Part shown: positions 44,534 to 53,618 of the stretch, one piece after another
Position numbering within the stretch: position 1 is the stretch's first letter
How the letters are laid out: each line of letters begins with the position of its first letter
Assembly: GCA_036378535.1 (NCBI GenBank)
Contig: DASUWH010000071.1
Location: forward strand, 1-64,000
Length of the DNA: 64,000 nucleotides
Origin: Gp1-AA122 sp036378535
Lineage (GTDB): Bacteria > Acidobacteriota > Terriglobia > Terriglobales > Acidobacteriaceae
Direction: 5' to 3'
Notes under the pieces: model-generated
What the model saw: only the letters and a program-made list of their open reading frames with translations
Told to the model about the DNA's origin: nothing
The model's database searches: none
Program-made: the position numbers and the translations under genes

Positions 44534-44934
44534 CAACTCCAACCATTAGACCGCAGGGGATTCCCATACTGCTGATCGAGGACGAACCGTCCGTCATGGC
44601 CTATGTGCAGGCCGCGCTGGAGCGTGGAGGTTACCGCGTCGTGCCTTGCGAATCCGGGGTCGATGCTTTGCAGATACTCGCCAATGGTAGCTTCCTGGGG
44701 GTGGTGTCGGATATGCGAACCCCCGGCGGCATCAATGGAGCCGACGTTCATGCTTGGCTGGTGCAGCACCGGCCGGAGTTGGCCTCGCGCATCGTTTTCA
44801 TAACCGGCGATATCGCCAACGAGGAGACAGTCGAAACCTTACGCAAGACGGGCGCGCCCTGCGTGGAGAAGCCGTTCCGCGTGCAGCAGTTTATCAGCGT
44901 AGTAGAGAGCACATTGGGAAAAACGGGTGAGTGA
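44530..44934 (+). CDS. Single-domain response regulator
   Basis: A 134-residue receiver. Acidic residues in LLIEDEPSVM (Glu17, Asp18, Glu19), phosphoacceptor Asp61 (VVSDMRTPGG), FITGDIANEET and VEKPFR (the conserved lysine). There is no output domain; it may be a phosphate sink or relay between the kinase and the NtrC-like protein. Both ends overlap neighbours: 4 bp with the kinase and 8 bp with the next gene. Confidence 0.92.
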   Translation: MTTPTIRPQGIPILLIEDEPSVMAYVQAALERGGYRVVPCESGVDALQILANGSFLGVVSDMRTPGGINGADVHAWLVQHRPELASRIVFITGDIANEETVETLRKTGAPCVEKPFRVQQFISVVESTLGKTGE

Positions 44935-46336
44935 CGAGTTCAAAATTCGGCTCCTGATTGTGGACGATGAGCAAAGCATCCGCCGCCTGTGCATGACCGT
45001 AGGGGAATCGCTGGGCTTCTCCTGCCGCGAGGCCGATAGTGGCGAGTCGGCGCTCGCTGGGCTGGAGGAAACACCTGCCCACATGGTTCTCACTGACATG
45101 GTGATGCCGCGTATGTCGGGGTTGCAGTTCCTGGAGGCGGCCAAGAAGCTGTATCCACGCACCGAAATTGCCGTCATGACCGGTCATGGCTCCATTGAGA
45201 CTGCTGTCCAGGCCATGAAACTGGGGGCCTACGACTACATCACCAAACCGTTCTCGCCGCTGGAAGAACTGCGCCTCTTCCTGCGCCGCATGGCCGAAAA
45301 GGTGTACCTGGTGGAAGAGAACCAGTTCTTGCGCGATCGGACCAGGGCTGAAACGGAACTGCACGGGATCGTTGGCAACTCGGCCAAAATTCAGGAAGTC
45401 TTGCGTGTGATTTCGCGTCTTAAAGATACGCGTACGCCGGTGCTGATTGCCGGCGAGAGCGGAACCGGCAAAGAGCTGGTTGCGCGCGCCATTCACTTCC
45501 GCGGCTCGTTCGCCACGCGACCCTTCGTAGCGGTCGACTGCGGCTCGCTGGTTCCCACCTTGATTGAAAGCGAATTGTTCGGCTACGAGAAAGGGGCCTT
45601 CACCGGCGCCATCAAATCGAAGCAGGGACTGTTCGAGGCCGCGAACGGGGGCACCATCTTTCTCGACGAAGTGGGCGAACTGCCGCTGGAGATGCAGGCC
45701 AAGCTGCTGCGCGTTTTACAGGAAAAAGAGGTGCGGCCGGTGGGCGGCAACGAATCGGTGAAGGTCGACGTGCGCGTCATCGCGGCCACCAATCGCGACC
45801 TGGAAACCGCTTACCGCAACGGTACGTTTCGCAAGGATCTTTATTTCCGGCTCAATGTGGTGACCGTGCACTTGCCGGCGCTGCGCGAACGCCGCTCGGA
45901 TATCCCCATGCTGGTGCACTGGTTTCTGGATCAGCTTGCGCCGGGCGAGCCCATTCAGGTCAGCAACGCTGCCATGAAGTCCCTGTTGCAGTATGACTGG
46001 CCCGGCAATGTGCGCGAGCTGGAAAATTGCATCGAGCGGGCGATTGCCTTGGGCGACCGCCATAGTATCGATGTCAGCGACTTGCCCCCGGGTATTGCCG
46101 AAGGCTCGCTGCCGGGTGAGAATTCCGAACATGCACCGGTAGCGATGCTCAGCACTACTGACCTCGAGGATATCGAGCGAGCCACGATTCAGCGAGTCTT
46201 CGAGCAGGTCAAAGGCGATAAGGCCATGGCAGGGAAGATGCTTGGTATCAGCCGAGCCACGCTCTACCGCAAGCTGAAGCGCTACAACATCAAGCCATCA
46301 TCTTCGTCCACCGCCTCCAGTCCGTCCCTGCAGTAG
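44927..46336 (+). CDS. NtrC-type sigma-54-dependent response regulator
   Basis: A 469-residue enhancer-binding protein: receiver (phosphoacceptor Asp57, VLTDMVMP), AAA+ domain with Walker A GESGTGKE (about 176-183), the sigma-54 contact loop GAFTGA (223-228), and Walker B GGTIFLDEVGEL, and a Fis-type helix-turn-helix at the end (AMAGKMLGISRATLYRKLKRY). It starts with GTG inside the end of the receiver gene. It should activate sigma-54 promoters when phosphorylated; no convincing -24/-12 site was found nearby, so its targets may be distant. Confidence 0.95.
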   Translation: MSDEFKIRLLIVDDEQSIRRLCMTVGESLGFSCREADSGESALAGLEETPAHMVLTDMVMPRMSGLQFLEAAKKLYPRTEIAVMTGHGSIETAVQAMKLGAYDYITKPFSPLEELRLFLRRMAEKVYLVEENQFLRDRTRAETELHGIVGNSAKIQEVLRVISRLKDTRTPVLIAGESGTGKELVARAIHFRGSFATRPFVAVDCGSLVPTLIESELFGYEKGAFTGAIKSKQGLFEAANGGTIFLDEVGELPLEMQAKLLRVLQEKEVRPVGGNESVKVDVRVIAATNRDLETAYRNGTFRKDLYFRLNVVTVHLPALRERRSDIPMLVHWFLDQLAPGEPIQVSNAAMKSLLQYDWPGNVRELENCIERAIALGDRHSIDVSDLPPGIAEGSLPGENSEHAPVAMLSTTDLEDIERATIQRVFEQVKGDKAMAGKMLGISRATLYRKLKRYNIKPSSSSTASSPSLQ

Positions 46337-46346
46337 GCACATTGGC

Positions 46347-46652
46347 ATGGCCTCATCAGTCAGCGGGCGCTTTTCAGCGCCGTCAGTTGAGATTCCGTTT
46401 CATTCTGAGACTCACAACCTTAATAACTCCTCACCAAGCGGCCGGATAGTGAGGTCCCAGATAACAGAATCAGTGACTTACGTATGCCTCAAGCCTGTGC
46501 TCGGGTTTGGCGCTGCTCTTGCATCTCTTGGTTTGGGATTGTGCGATTTGCCAGCTTCCGTCCTCCGCCTAGGAGACAAGCTCGGGACAATCGCAAAAAC
46601 CTGGAAGAGGTGGTTGCCTGGCATCGGAAAGCACAGCGGCGCGCGTTCATGA
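46347..46652 (+). CDS. Hypothetical short open frame, doubtful
   Basis: A 101-codon frame fills most of the 323 bp between the NtrC-type gene and the small PilZ-like gene. The C-terminal half contains a hydrophobic stretch (VLGFGAALASLGLGLCDLP). Third-position composition is mixed rather than strongly GC-rich as in neighbouring genes, and there is no Shine-Dalgarno, so it may not be translated. Otherwise I see nothing in this gap. Confidence 0.25.
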   Translation: MASSVSGRFSAPSVEIPFHSETHNLNNSSPSGRIVRSQITESVTYVCLKPVLGFGAALASLGLGLCDLPASVLRLGDKLGTIAKTWKRWLPGIGKHSGARS

Positions 46653-46659
46653 GAAGGTC

Positions 46660-46959
46660 GTGACTCGCCTGGCCAAGTTCTTTCCGGCGGCCTCTCCCGT
46701 TCGCATACCGGTGCGCCTCCGTCGTATGGAGGGGAGGCAACCGGCCCTGGAGAACGCGGTCATTGAATTTGGAACGGCGCGGGAGATCTTCTTTGCCTCT
46801 ACGCTGCCGCTGGAATTCGGAGAGCGGCTGCAGGTGACGACTGCCGATGCTTCGCTTGACGTTGAAGTGCAGGTGGTAGCCGTGCAATACCGCGACGGGC
46901 AGCTGGCCGTGGCGGCGCGTTTTATAGGAGAAGTCAGCAACTGGATTCTCAAGGCATGA
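46660..46959 (+). CDS. Small PilZ-like protein
   Basis: A 99-residue protein made of beta strands resembling a PilZ barrel: ENAVIEFGTAREIFFASTLPL, EFGERLQVTTA, LDVEVQVVAVQYRDGQLAVAARF. The cyclic-di-GMP motifs R-x-x-x-R and D/N-x-S-x-x-G are not clear (RIPVRLRRMEG is basic but not canonical), so ligand binding is doubtful. Starts with GTG after AGAAGG with a short spacer. Its stop overlaps the following ATG by 4 bp, coupling it to an unknown protein. Confidence 0.65.
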   Translation: MTRLAKFFPAASPVRIPVRLRRMEGRQPALENAVIEFGTAREIFFASTLPLEFGERLQVTTADASLDVEVQVVAVQYRDGQLAVAARFIGEVSNWILKA

Positions 46960-47972
46960 ACGGAATTTCCTCATTGGACGACGTCGCTGCCGAATGGCGC
47001 GGGGCTCTTGCCCTATACCAACCCTATGCGGCCGTGGCGCGGGAGTTTTCCATCGAGACGCCTGCTTGTCCAGACCTGGAAGCGGGGTCGAGTGCTCCGA
47101 CGGCGGAGGTACTACAACAGGCCCGGGCGTGGTTCGACACCATGGACCAGCTGATTCAGGTCTACCAGCTCCGGCAATATCTGCAGACCTCGGCAGCGGT
47201 GAACGATGACACTCTGCGGCAGTTGCTCGTGCGTCACTTGCAAAAGCCGCAACACAGTCCGGCAGATCGCGACAAAGTGGATTTCCTGCTGGTCCAATAC
47301 TTCTCGCATGTGGCGCCCGCCCATCTCGAAGACATTGAGTGCGACCTGGCCTATGTGGCGCAAGCGCTCGAGGCCATTGTGGGTGCGGTGAACTTCAGCA
47401 TTCCGGATTGGCTGGCACCTCTCGAGCAGGTTATTGAGGCGGCCACGGCGTGCCGCTCGCTTACCGAATTGTTTCGTGCGCGAGTCCTGGAAGAGGGAAG
47501 AAAGCTCAAGGCCAGTTCCGGGGAAGACTATTTCACCCCTGTCGCACTGGTGGCGTTTGCCCGCTTTAATTTTCTGATCCGGCGGATCTTCTTCCGGCTC
47601 ATGCATGAAGAGATCAACGCCGTTCACGACGGCTTACACCTGCTGGAAAGCCGGGATGTGCGAGTGTTGGATTGCCGGCGCGCGCACTTTTCACGAAACG
47701 AGCCTGTCGACAGGTTGCGAATGATTTGCCACTCGTGGAAGGTCATGTTTCACGCCGAATATTCCTCAGGCCAGCCGCTCAAGATACTGACGGATCTGCG
47801 CATGGTAGTCGAAGAAGCGCTGGCACGCAGCGAACGCGGACCCATGGGGGCGAAATCAAGCTCGACGCCTCGCGCGGCGACTGTGCCCGCTCACCCTGCC
47901 GCTTCAGCGCCCAAGACGAATGCTCCGGAATTTCAAATTGCGGCTGCGCAAGCGCAGCCAGTTGAGGACTGA
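46956..47972 (+). CDS. Uncharacterised helical protein
   Basis: A 338-residue soluble protein I do not recognise. It is mainly alpha-helical, with a Lys/Arg/Phe-rich central part (VALVAFARFNFLIRRIFFRLMHEEI) and a disordered Ala/Pro tail (about 290-338: SSSTPRAATVPAHPAASAPKT). There is no signal peptide, no transmembrane helix and no nucleotide-binding motif. It overlaps the PilZ-like gene (ATGA) and is 3 bp before the receiver-like gene, so it belongs to the same translational unit. Confidence 0.7.
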   Translation: MNGISSLDDVAAEWRGALALYQPYAAVAREFSIETPACPDLEAGSSAPTAEVLQQARAWFDTMDQLIQVYQLRQYLQTSAAVNDDTLRQLLVRHLQKPQHSPADRDKVDFLLVQYFSHVAPAHLEDIECDLAYVAQALEAIVGAVNFSIPDWLAPLEQVIEAATACRSLTELFRARVLEEGRKLKASSGEDYFTPVALVAFARFNFLIRRIFFRLMHEEINAVHDGLHLLESRDVRVLDCRRAHFSRNEPVDRLRMICHSWKVMFHAEYSSGQPLKILTDLRMVVEEALARSERGPMGAKSSSTPRAATVPAHPAASAPKTNAPEFQIAAAQAQPVED

Positions 47973-47975
47973 GCC

Positions 47976-48683
47976 ATGATCGAAACCAGCCTTCCAACTG
48001 AAGCTGCGGTGCAGGCCACAGCCGCTCTGATTATTTCCGATGATGGAGAGTTTGCCCGCACCATCACCAGCCGGTGGCAATCTGAGCGCACTGTGCCCGT
48101 GTTCACGCTGATGAGCGGCGATCTCTGCCCGGGTATCACTCCCGCCTCGTTCGACCTGGCGATTGTAGGCGAAGTGCGACCGGGGGTGTTGCCCTCGGTA
48201 TTGACGATTCTGGAAGCGAGCGGGCGGCCGGTTATTTTTGTCGCGTCCGATGCACAAGCGGCTTACACGGTTCGCGAAATCCACGGACGCACGCTGGTCC
48301 TACGGCAAAACGAAGGTTGGGGCGATGCCCTCATCCTGATTGCCGGAGAAGTCCTGCGCTCCGTCCAGGCCATCCATCGAGCGCAGGCAGCCGAGTCGGC
48401 AGCCGCCCGCAACGAAGCGCTGGCAACCTTGGGGCGCTACATGCTCGACATGCGGCACAGCCTCAATGACGCGTTAACCTCGGTGCTGGGGAACTCGGAA
48501 TTGCTGCTGGCTCAACCGGGAGTGCTGTCAGCCACGGTACGGGAGCAGGTCGAGACTATCCGCAACATGAGTGTCCGCATGCATGAAATCTTCCAGCGCT
48601 TTTCCTCCCTGGAGACGGAACTGCGCTATAGCAACAGGCAGGCGGGCGCCGGGAATGCGCGCGCTGCTGTCGCGAGCTCGTGA
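47976..48683 (+). CDS. Degenerate receiver plus histidine-kinase dimerisation helix
   Basis: A 235-residue protein. The first part (about 15-130) has a receiver-like fold (ALIISDDGEFARTI with Asp22-Asp23; LAIVGEVRPG where the phosphoacceptor Asp is replaced by Gly65). The second part (about 148-215) reads like a HisKA helix: ATLGRYMLDMRHSLNDALTS with His161 in the position of the phosphorylated histidine, but no ATPase domain follows; the tail is short and polar. It could act as a phosphotransfer or dimerisation partner rather than as an enzyme. No homolog with known function comes to mind. Confidence 0.7.
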   Translation: MIETSLPTEAAVQATAALIISDDGEFARTITSRWQSERTVPVFTLMSGDLCPGITPASFDLAIVGEVRPGVLPSVLTILEASGRPVIFVASDAQAAYTVREIHGRTLVLRQNEGWGDALILIAGEVLRSVQAIHRAQAAESAAARNEALATLGRYMLDMRHSLNDALTSVLGNSELLLAQPGVLSATVREQVETIRNMSVRMHEIFQRFSSLETELRYSNRQAGAGNARAAVASS

Positions 48684-48694
48684 ACAGATAGAAA

Positions 48695-49576
48695 ATGGGA
48701 ACCAGGGTCGAACACGTCGCTGGATATGAATCGCCGTCGAGGGTGGTACTCGACAGTGAGGTAAGTGAAATCCGGTTGCTCTTGCAGGAATACGCCGGAG
48801 TCCTCATCGACCGGCCTTCGGAAGTTCTCGCCGAGATCATTGCCGATTTTCTGGCTTCCCATCGCTTGACTTCCGCCAGCGAATTAATTGGTGCCATGCG
48901 AGCTCGTCCGGAAGAGGGCGAGGCCCTACTGGAACTGCTGTTGCCGGGGGATACAGCGTTCTTTCGCAAGCCGGAAATCTTTCAGGCTTTCCAAAAACAA
49001 CTACTTGCCTCCATGCAACCGAAAAAAAACGGAGATACGCTGCGGCCCCTGCGCATCTGGAGCGCCGGTTGTTCCACCGGAGAAGAGGCCTATTCGATCG
49101 GTATCTCCATATGTGAAGCTTTTCAGCGCGATAACAGTGGCTGGAACGCGCACATTGTAGCGGGCGACATCCGCCGGAATGCGCTCAAAACCGCCGAACG
49201 CGGCCTCTATCCCGCCAGTTTACTCGCGCAAGTTCCGCGATCTTTGGTGGCTGCGTACTTCGCGCGCATGGGAGAGCATTTCCTGGTTAAGCCTCGGTTG
49301 CGGAATCTGGTTACCTTCACCCGTATGAATCTGATCGAGCCCGCCTTCATGGGCCGCTTCGATTGCATCTTCTGCCTGGATGTGCTGCCGCACCTGTCGA
49401 CGGCGGGCAAAACCGCGCTCTGGCAGAGACTGCAGCTTTCTCTCGAACCCGGTGGATATATCTTCCTGGCAGAGAAGGAGCAGTTGCCTCCGGGCGCTAC
49501 ATTCATCCAGCACTCTGCTCCGGGTTGTTCCTACTATCAGCGTCCGCTGGCGGCGGTTGCTCGCAGCGGCATGTGA
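48695..49576 (+). CDS. CheR-like methyltransferase with altered C-terminal motif
   Basis: A 293-residue second CheR-family protein. The N-terminal helical domain, GDTAFFRKPEIF, the SAM loop WSAGCSTGEEAYSIG and GDIRRNALKTAERGLYP are conserved. The usual FCRNVxxYF motif is F-C-L-D-V-L-P-H-L, losing Arg, Asn and the Tyr-Phe pair. It may have changed substrate or activity. The gene follows the degenerate receiver by 11 bp and ends the forward run; uvrB converges on it. Confidence 0.85.
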   Translation: MGTRVEHVAGYESPSRVVLDSEVSEIRLLLQEYAGVLIDRPSEVLAEIIADFLASHRLTSASELIGAMRARPEEGEALLELLLPGDTAFFRKPEIFQAFQKQLLASMQPKKNGDTLRPLRIWSAGCSTGEEAYSIGISICEAFQRDNSGWNAHIVAGDIRRNALKTAERGLYPASLLAQVPRSLVAAYFARMGEHFLVKPRLRNLVTFTRMNLIEPAFMGRFDCIFCLDVLPHLSTAGKTALWQRLQLSLEPGGYIFLAEKEQLPPGATFIQHSAPGCSYYQRPLAAVARSGM

Positions 49577-49681
49577 GATCTTACAGTTCGGATTGAGACG
49601 ACATAAAGCCAGGAACCACAACATCCCCCTCGACTTTGCCCGGGGCAGGCTCTCCACTCCGCTCGGAATGCAGGCTTGAAA

Positions 49682-51670
49682 TCAGGTGAAGAGAAATTCT
49701 TTGGTGCGCAGCTCTTTAATCGTGTCGCGCATCTTCGCGGCTCGCTCGAATTCGAAACGCTTAGCGGCTTCACGCATGTCGCTCTCGAGCTTAACGATGT
49801 ACTCATCCAGATCTTCTTGGGATTTGAATTCGGGGATGCCGTCCGTATCGGCCGTCAAGTCGGTGTAGTCGGCTTCGACGATACTGGCCAGCGACATCGC
49901 CAGCGGACGGACGATCGATTCGGGAGTAATGCCATTCGCCTGGTTATAGGCTTCCTGGATAGCGCGACGCCGGTTGGTTTCGTCGAGGGCGCGCTTCATC
50001 GAATCGGTCATGGTATCGGCGTAGAGAATGGCTCGGCCGTTGAGATTGCGGGCGCAGCGGCCGATAGTCTGGATCAGGGAGCCGCTCGAACGCAGAAAAC
50101 CCTCTTTATCGGCATCGAGAATTGCAACTAAAGACACTTCCGGCAAATCCAGCCCTTCGCGAAGTAGGTTGATGCCGATCAGGACATCGAATTCGCCTTT
50201 GCGCAGATCACGCAGAATCTTGACCCGCTCCAGAGTCTCAATTTCAGAATGCATATAACGGCAACGCACTCCCACTTCGGCATAGTACTCGGCCAGATCC
50301 TCGGCCATGCGCTTGGTCAGAGTAGTTACCAGGACTCTTTCATTGCGAGCGGCGCGTTGCCGGATTTCGTGGAGGAGATCGTCAATCTGGCCTTTAACCG
50401 GCCGGATCTCGACTTGGGGATCAATCAATCCCGTCGGACGAATGATCTGCTCGATGACCACTCCACTCGCTTTCGTAAGTTCGTACGGCCCGGGTGTAGC
50501 TGAGACATAAACCGCCTGATTGACGCGAGTCTCGAATTCTTCGAACTGCAATGGCCGATTATCGAGGGCGGAGGGCAGGCGGAAGCCGTACTCGATCAGC
50601 AGGCTCTTGCGCGAGCGGTCGCCGTGCCACATCGCATGCAACTGCGGAATGGTCTGGTGCGATTCGTCAATGAACAGCAGGTAATCGCGCGGCACATAAT
50701 CCAGCAGAGTCGGCGGCGGCTCCCCCGGTAGTCGGCCGGTGAAATGCCGGGAATAGTTCTCAATACCGTGGCAATAGCCTACCGACCGGATCATTTCCAG
50801 GTCGTACATGGTGCGCTGGTGCACCCGCTGGGCTTCGACGATACGGCCTTGCTTCTCCAGTTCTTTCTCCCACCATGCCAGTTCGGCTTTGATCGAATCC
50901 ACGGCGGAGCGGCGGGTCTCCTCTTTCATGACGTAGTGGGTCTTGGGATAAATCGGCAGGCGCACATATTTCTGCTTTACCGTGCCGAAGAGCGGGTCGA
51001 TCTGCGACAGGGACTCGACCTCATCTCCCCATAGCTCGATCCGGTACGCCATGTCATCGTAGGTGGGAAAAATTTCAATTACATCGCCGCGCACCCGAAA
51101 GGTTCCGCGCCGGAATTCGCCATCCGTGCGCTCGTAGAGAATTTCAACCAGCTTGCGCGTGATGTCCTCGCGCTTGATCTTCTGCCCTTTCTCGAGGAAC
51201 AGCAGCATCCCGTAATAGGCTTCGGGCGACCCCAGTCCGTAAATGCAGCTGACCGACGCCACAATCAGGCAGTCGCGGCGCTCGAACAGCGACTTGGTGG
51301 CCGACAGACGAAGCTTATCGAGCTCGTCGTTGATGGTGGCTTCTTTCTCGATGTAGAGATCGGCGGCGGGAACGTAGGCTTCGGGCTGGTAATAATCGTA
51401 ATAAGAGACGAAGTATTCCACCGCATTGTGCGGGAAAAAGCTCTTGAACTCGTGATACAGCTGGGCTGCCAGGGTTTTGTTGTGAGCCAGGACCAGCGCC
51501 GGGCGATTGACCGACTCGATGACCTTGGCCATGGTGTAGGTCTTGCCCGAACCGGTGACCCCGAGCAGGACTTGGTGCTGCTCGCGGTCGTAGATTCCGC
51601 GGAGCAGCGATTCGATCGCCCTGCCTTGATCGCCTTGCGGTTTGTAGTCGCTGACTAGCTTGAAGTCCAT
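49682..51670 (-). CDS. uvrB: Excinuclease ABC subunit B
   Basis: UvrB loads onto damaged DNA with UvrA and recruits UvrC. About 662 residues from the ATG at 51670 (MDFKLVSDYKPQGDQ, the family opening): Walker A GVTGSGKTYTMAKV, beta-hairpin YYDYYQPEAYVPAADLYIEKE, DEXX-type LLFIDESHQTIPQ, motif V/VI GINLLREGLDLPEVSLV and QTIGRCARN, and a C-terminal UVR motif (LESDMREAAKRFEFERAAKMRDTIKEL). A further ATG at 51706 adds an unlikely 12 residues. No SOS operator was found upstream. Confidence 0.97.
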   Translation of the reverse strand: MDFKLVSDYKPQGDQGRAIESLLRGIYDREQHQVLLGVTGSGKTYTMAKVIESVNRPALVLAHNKTLAAQLYHEFKSFFPHNAVEYFVSYYDYYQPEAYVPAADLYIEKEATINDELDKLRLSATKSLFERRDCLIVASVSCIYGLGSPEAYYGMLLFLEKGQKIKREDITRKLVEILYERTDGEFRRGTFRVRGDVIEIFPTYDDMAYRIELWGDEVESLSQIDPLFGTVKQKYVRLPIYPKTHYVMKEETRRSAVDSIKAELAWWEKELEKQGRIVEAQRVHQRTMYDLEMIRSVGYCHGIENYSRHFTGRLPGEPPPTLLDYVPRDYLLFIDESHQTIPQLHAMWHGDRSRKSLLIEYGFRLPSALDNRPLQFEEFETRVNQAVYVSATPGPYELTKASGVVIEQIIRPTGLIDPQVEIRPVKGQIDDLLHEIRQRAARNERVLVTTLTKRMAEDLAEYYAEVGVRCRYMHSEIETLERVKILRDLRKGEFDVLIGINLLREGLDLPEVSLVAILDADKEGFLRSSGSLIQTIGRCARNLNGRAILYADTMTDSMKRALDETNRRRAIQEAYNQANGITPESIVRPLAMSLASIVEADYTDLTADTDGIPEFKSQEDLDEYIVKLESDMREAAKRFEFERAAKMRDTIKELRTKEFLFT

Positions 51671-51824
51671 TTCGTTGGTCGGGCGCCGAGTCCTGCAAAA
51701 CGTCATTCAGACCACGGATTCGCACGGGTTACAGGGATCTGATCCGCGCCAAGTCCATCCCGTGCGTTACAGAACGCGATTTCCGGGCCTGGGCATCTCT
51801 CTATTATAACGGGTGCAGGAGGCG

Positions 51825-52808
51825 TTATTTGGGAACTGGCGAGGCCGGGTTCTGTTGCACTTCGCCGAAGCCCACGATCTTCGTGTCGGTGCGGAATTTT
51901 TTGTAGTCGCGATAGGTGGTGTCGAGATCCAGGTTGAACTTCTTGAGTAGCGCGATCCTCGCATCGACTTTCACGTCCAGATGTTTTGGCAGCCACACTT
52001 CGTCATTGACACGAGTTTGCTCCAACAGAACCCGGGTGCCTTTGTGCAGCCGCGCCAGAAACAGGCCGAAGGAGACGGTGTCGATGCATAGCGCATCAAG
52101 CTTGCTCCACTGCAAATCCTCCTTGTCGATCCACGCGCGAAAACGGAACTTGGGGAGGATATCGGCATACTTCATTTTCGGTTGAAATCCGGGACGAGGT
52201 TCCGCCTCGATGACATAGGTATCACGACCGTCAAGTTTCTCTGTTCCGACAAAGTGGAAGTTGTAGGCATCGGCCACCTGCGACACAAACTTCCGGCCGT
52301 CTTCCCGATCTTTCTCGTCTTTGGCCAGACGCTTCTGGCGGTCTTTATCGGATTCATGTTCGCGCTTGTCAATGACCTTCTGAATCTTTTTTTCCTCCTT
52401 GGCTGCGTCTTTGGCCGAAAGCGGCTTATCGTCCTTGGAAATGAGCCGCTCCACCTGCTCGCCATAGACCATTAGAACTTCGCTGGTGCGCACCTCGGTT
52501 GACTTGACCCGGCCTTTGCCGTCCAAATTATGCTGCTCCTCGCGCTCGATGTATGTGTAGTTGCGCTGGCGCTTGTCATTCTCGATATCGTTATCAGCGC
52601 TGATGCGCAGCACGTTCCGCATCTGTTCTTCCGAAAGCATGCCGTTCTCATCGGGAGTGAGATCGGCCCTCGCGGAGGCCGACTTCCGAGGAGCTTTCTC
52701 TCCAACGTCGGATGAATCAGCAGCCTGAGAATCAGGGCTCGAGACCTGTGCCGACGCTAGTACGGAAAAGAAGAGAAGGATTAACCCAGCGGAGCGGTAC
52801 AGCTTCAT
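51825..52808 (-). CDS. Exported lysine-rich protein of unknown function
   Basis: A 327-residue protein with a signal peptide (1-20, LILLFFSVLASAQ). The mature N-terminus is polar; the middle (about 135-175) is a highly charged coiled-coil-like segment (SAKDAAKEEKKIQKVIDKRE, KDRQKRLAKDEKDREDG). The C-terminal half is beta-rich (DTYVIEAEPRPGFQPKMKYA, FRFRAWIDKEDLQWSKLDAL) and resembles LolA/outer-membrane lipoprotein-sorting folds without clear identity. It lies alone between uvrB and the transglutaminase-like gene. Confidence 0.6.
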   Translation of the reverse strand: MKLYRSAGLILLFFSVLASAQVSSPDSQAADSSDVGEKAPRKSASARADLTPDENGMLSEEQMRNVLRISADNDIENDKRQRNYTYIEREEQHNLDGKGRVKSTEVRTSEVLMVYGEQVERLISKDDKPLSAKDAAKEEKKIQKVIDKREHESDKDRQKRLAKDEKDREDGRKFVSQVADAYNFHFVGTEKLDGRDTYVIEAEPRPGFQPKMKYADILPKFRFRAWIDKEDLQWSKLDALCIDTVSFGLFLARLHKGTRVLLEQTRVNDEVWLPKHLDVKVDARIALLKKFNLDLDTTYRDYKKFRTDTKIVGFGEVQQNPASPVPK

Positions 52809-52936
52809 AGAAAAACCTACGAAAATAAAACCCGGAAAGTTTCCAGAATATGCGGTGGCAGATACCTGAAATTATTGCACCTGCATCAGAGTCCGGCAAT
52901 GTTGCCTGGCAGTCGCGACGCGAAGTTCTGAAATGT

Positions 52937-53551
52937 TCATGCCTTCTCCGCTCTTCCCAGGCACCCGGCGCGGAAAGAGCGGTCATCGAGGCGATGGAGG
53001 CGCTTCTCCATACCGGGCTTTAGCAGGCGGAAGTGGGGAATCGTAAACAGGTACTCGGCGATGAACCAGACAGGTTTCTCGGTCGTCATCCAGTGCAGGC
53101 CATCAAAGCGGGCCAGGCTCACCGGGCGGGAAAAGGTCCGCAACGAACGCTGGCGGCGAAGATTGAAATAGCCCTCGAAGTAACTCATGGCCAGTTCGCG
53201 CAAGGAACGGTACACCGGTTCTCGGTACCGGCAGCCTGTGTAGTTGGATTTGGCGATAGCTCCCCAATGACCGTCAATCTTGAAAATTGCAATTACGTGA
53301 TCAGTGTCGCCCTCGGCTTCAAGGTCCCAGACCAGCGGCGGGAAACCGTTGGCGCGCAAGGCGGCGGCTGCGAAAATCGCGCCCTCCAGGCAGTGAGAGG
53401 TTTCCTCGCGTAAAACGCGCCGGGGGGACCAGGCGGTGTCGGCGAGGTGGTAGGGCATGTGGTCGAGAAAGCGCTGGATTCCGTGGGGATCTTTCAGGCT
53501 GCGGAGTTGGCGAAGTTCCTTAGGCGTGAAACCCAGGTGATCGGTAGTCAT
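52937..53551 (-). CDS. Transglutaminase-like cysteine-protease-fold protein
   Basis: A 204-residue soluble protein. SHCLEGAIFAAAALRANGF places a Cys at the start of a helix, and DTDHVIAIFKIDGHWGAIAK places a His after a short strand, the order of the transglutaminase-like Cys-His-Asp core. It could be an inactive or active peptidase/amidase; I cannot name the family. There is no signal peptide. The C-terminus is basic. Confidence 0.55.
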   Translation of the reverse strand: MTTDHLGFTPKELRQLRSLKDPHGIQRFLDHMPYHLADTAWSPRRVLREETSHCLEGAIFAAAALRANGFPPLVWDLEAEGDTDHVIAIFKIDGHWGAIAKSNYTGCRYREPVYRSLRELAMSYFEGYFNLRRQRSLRTFSRPVSLARFDGLHWMTTEKPVWFIAEYLFTIPHFRLLKPGMEKRLHRLDDRSFRAGCLGRAEKA

Positions 53552-53618
53552 TGGTCCGGGTAAGTGCAGTGTAGCGCAAAACGGCCCTTGAAGCGGTTAC
53601 TCAGTCGCTCCGCGCCAT

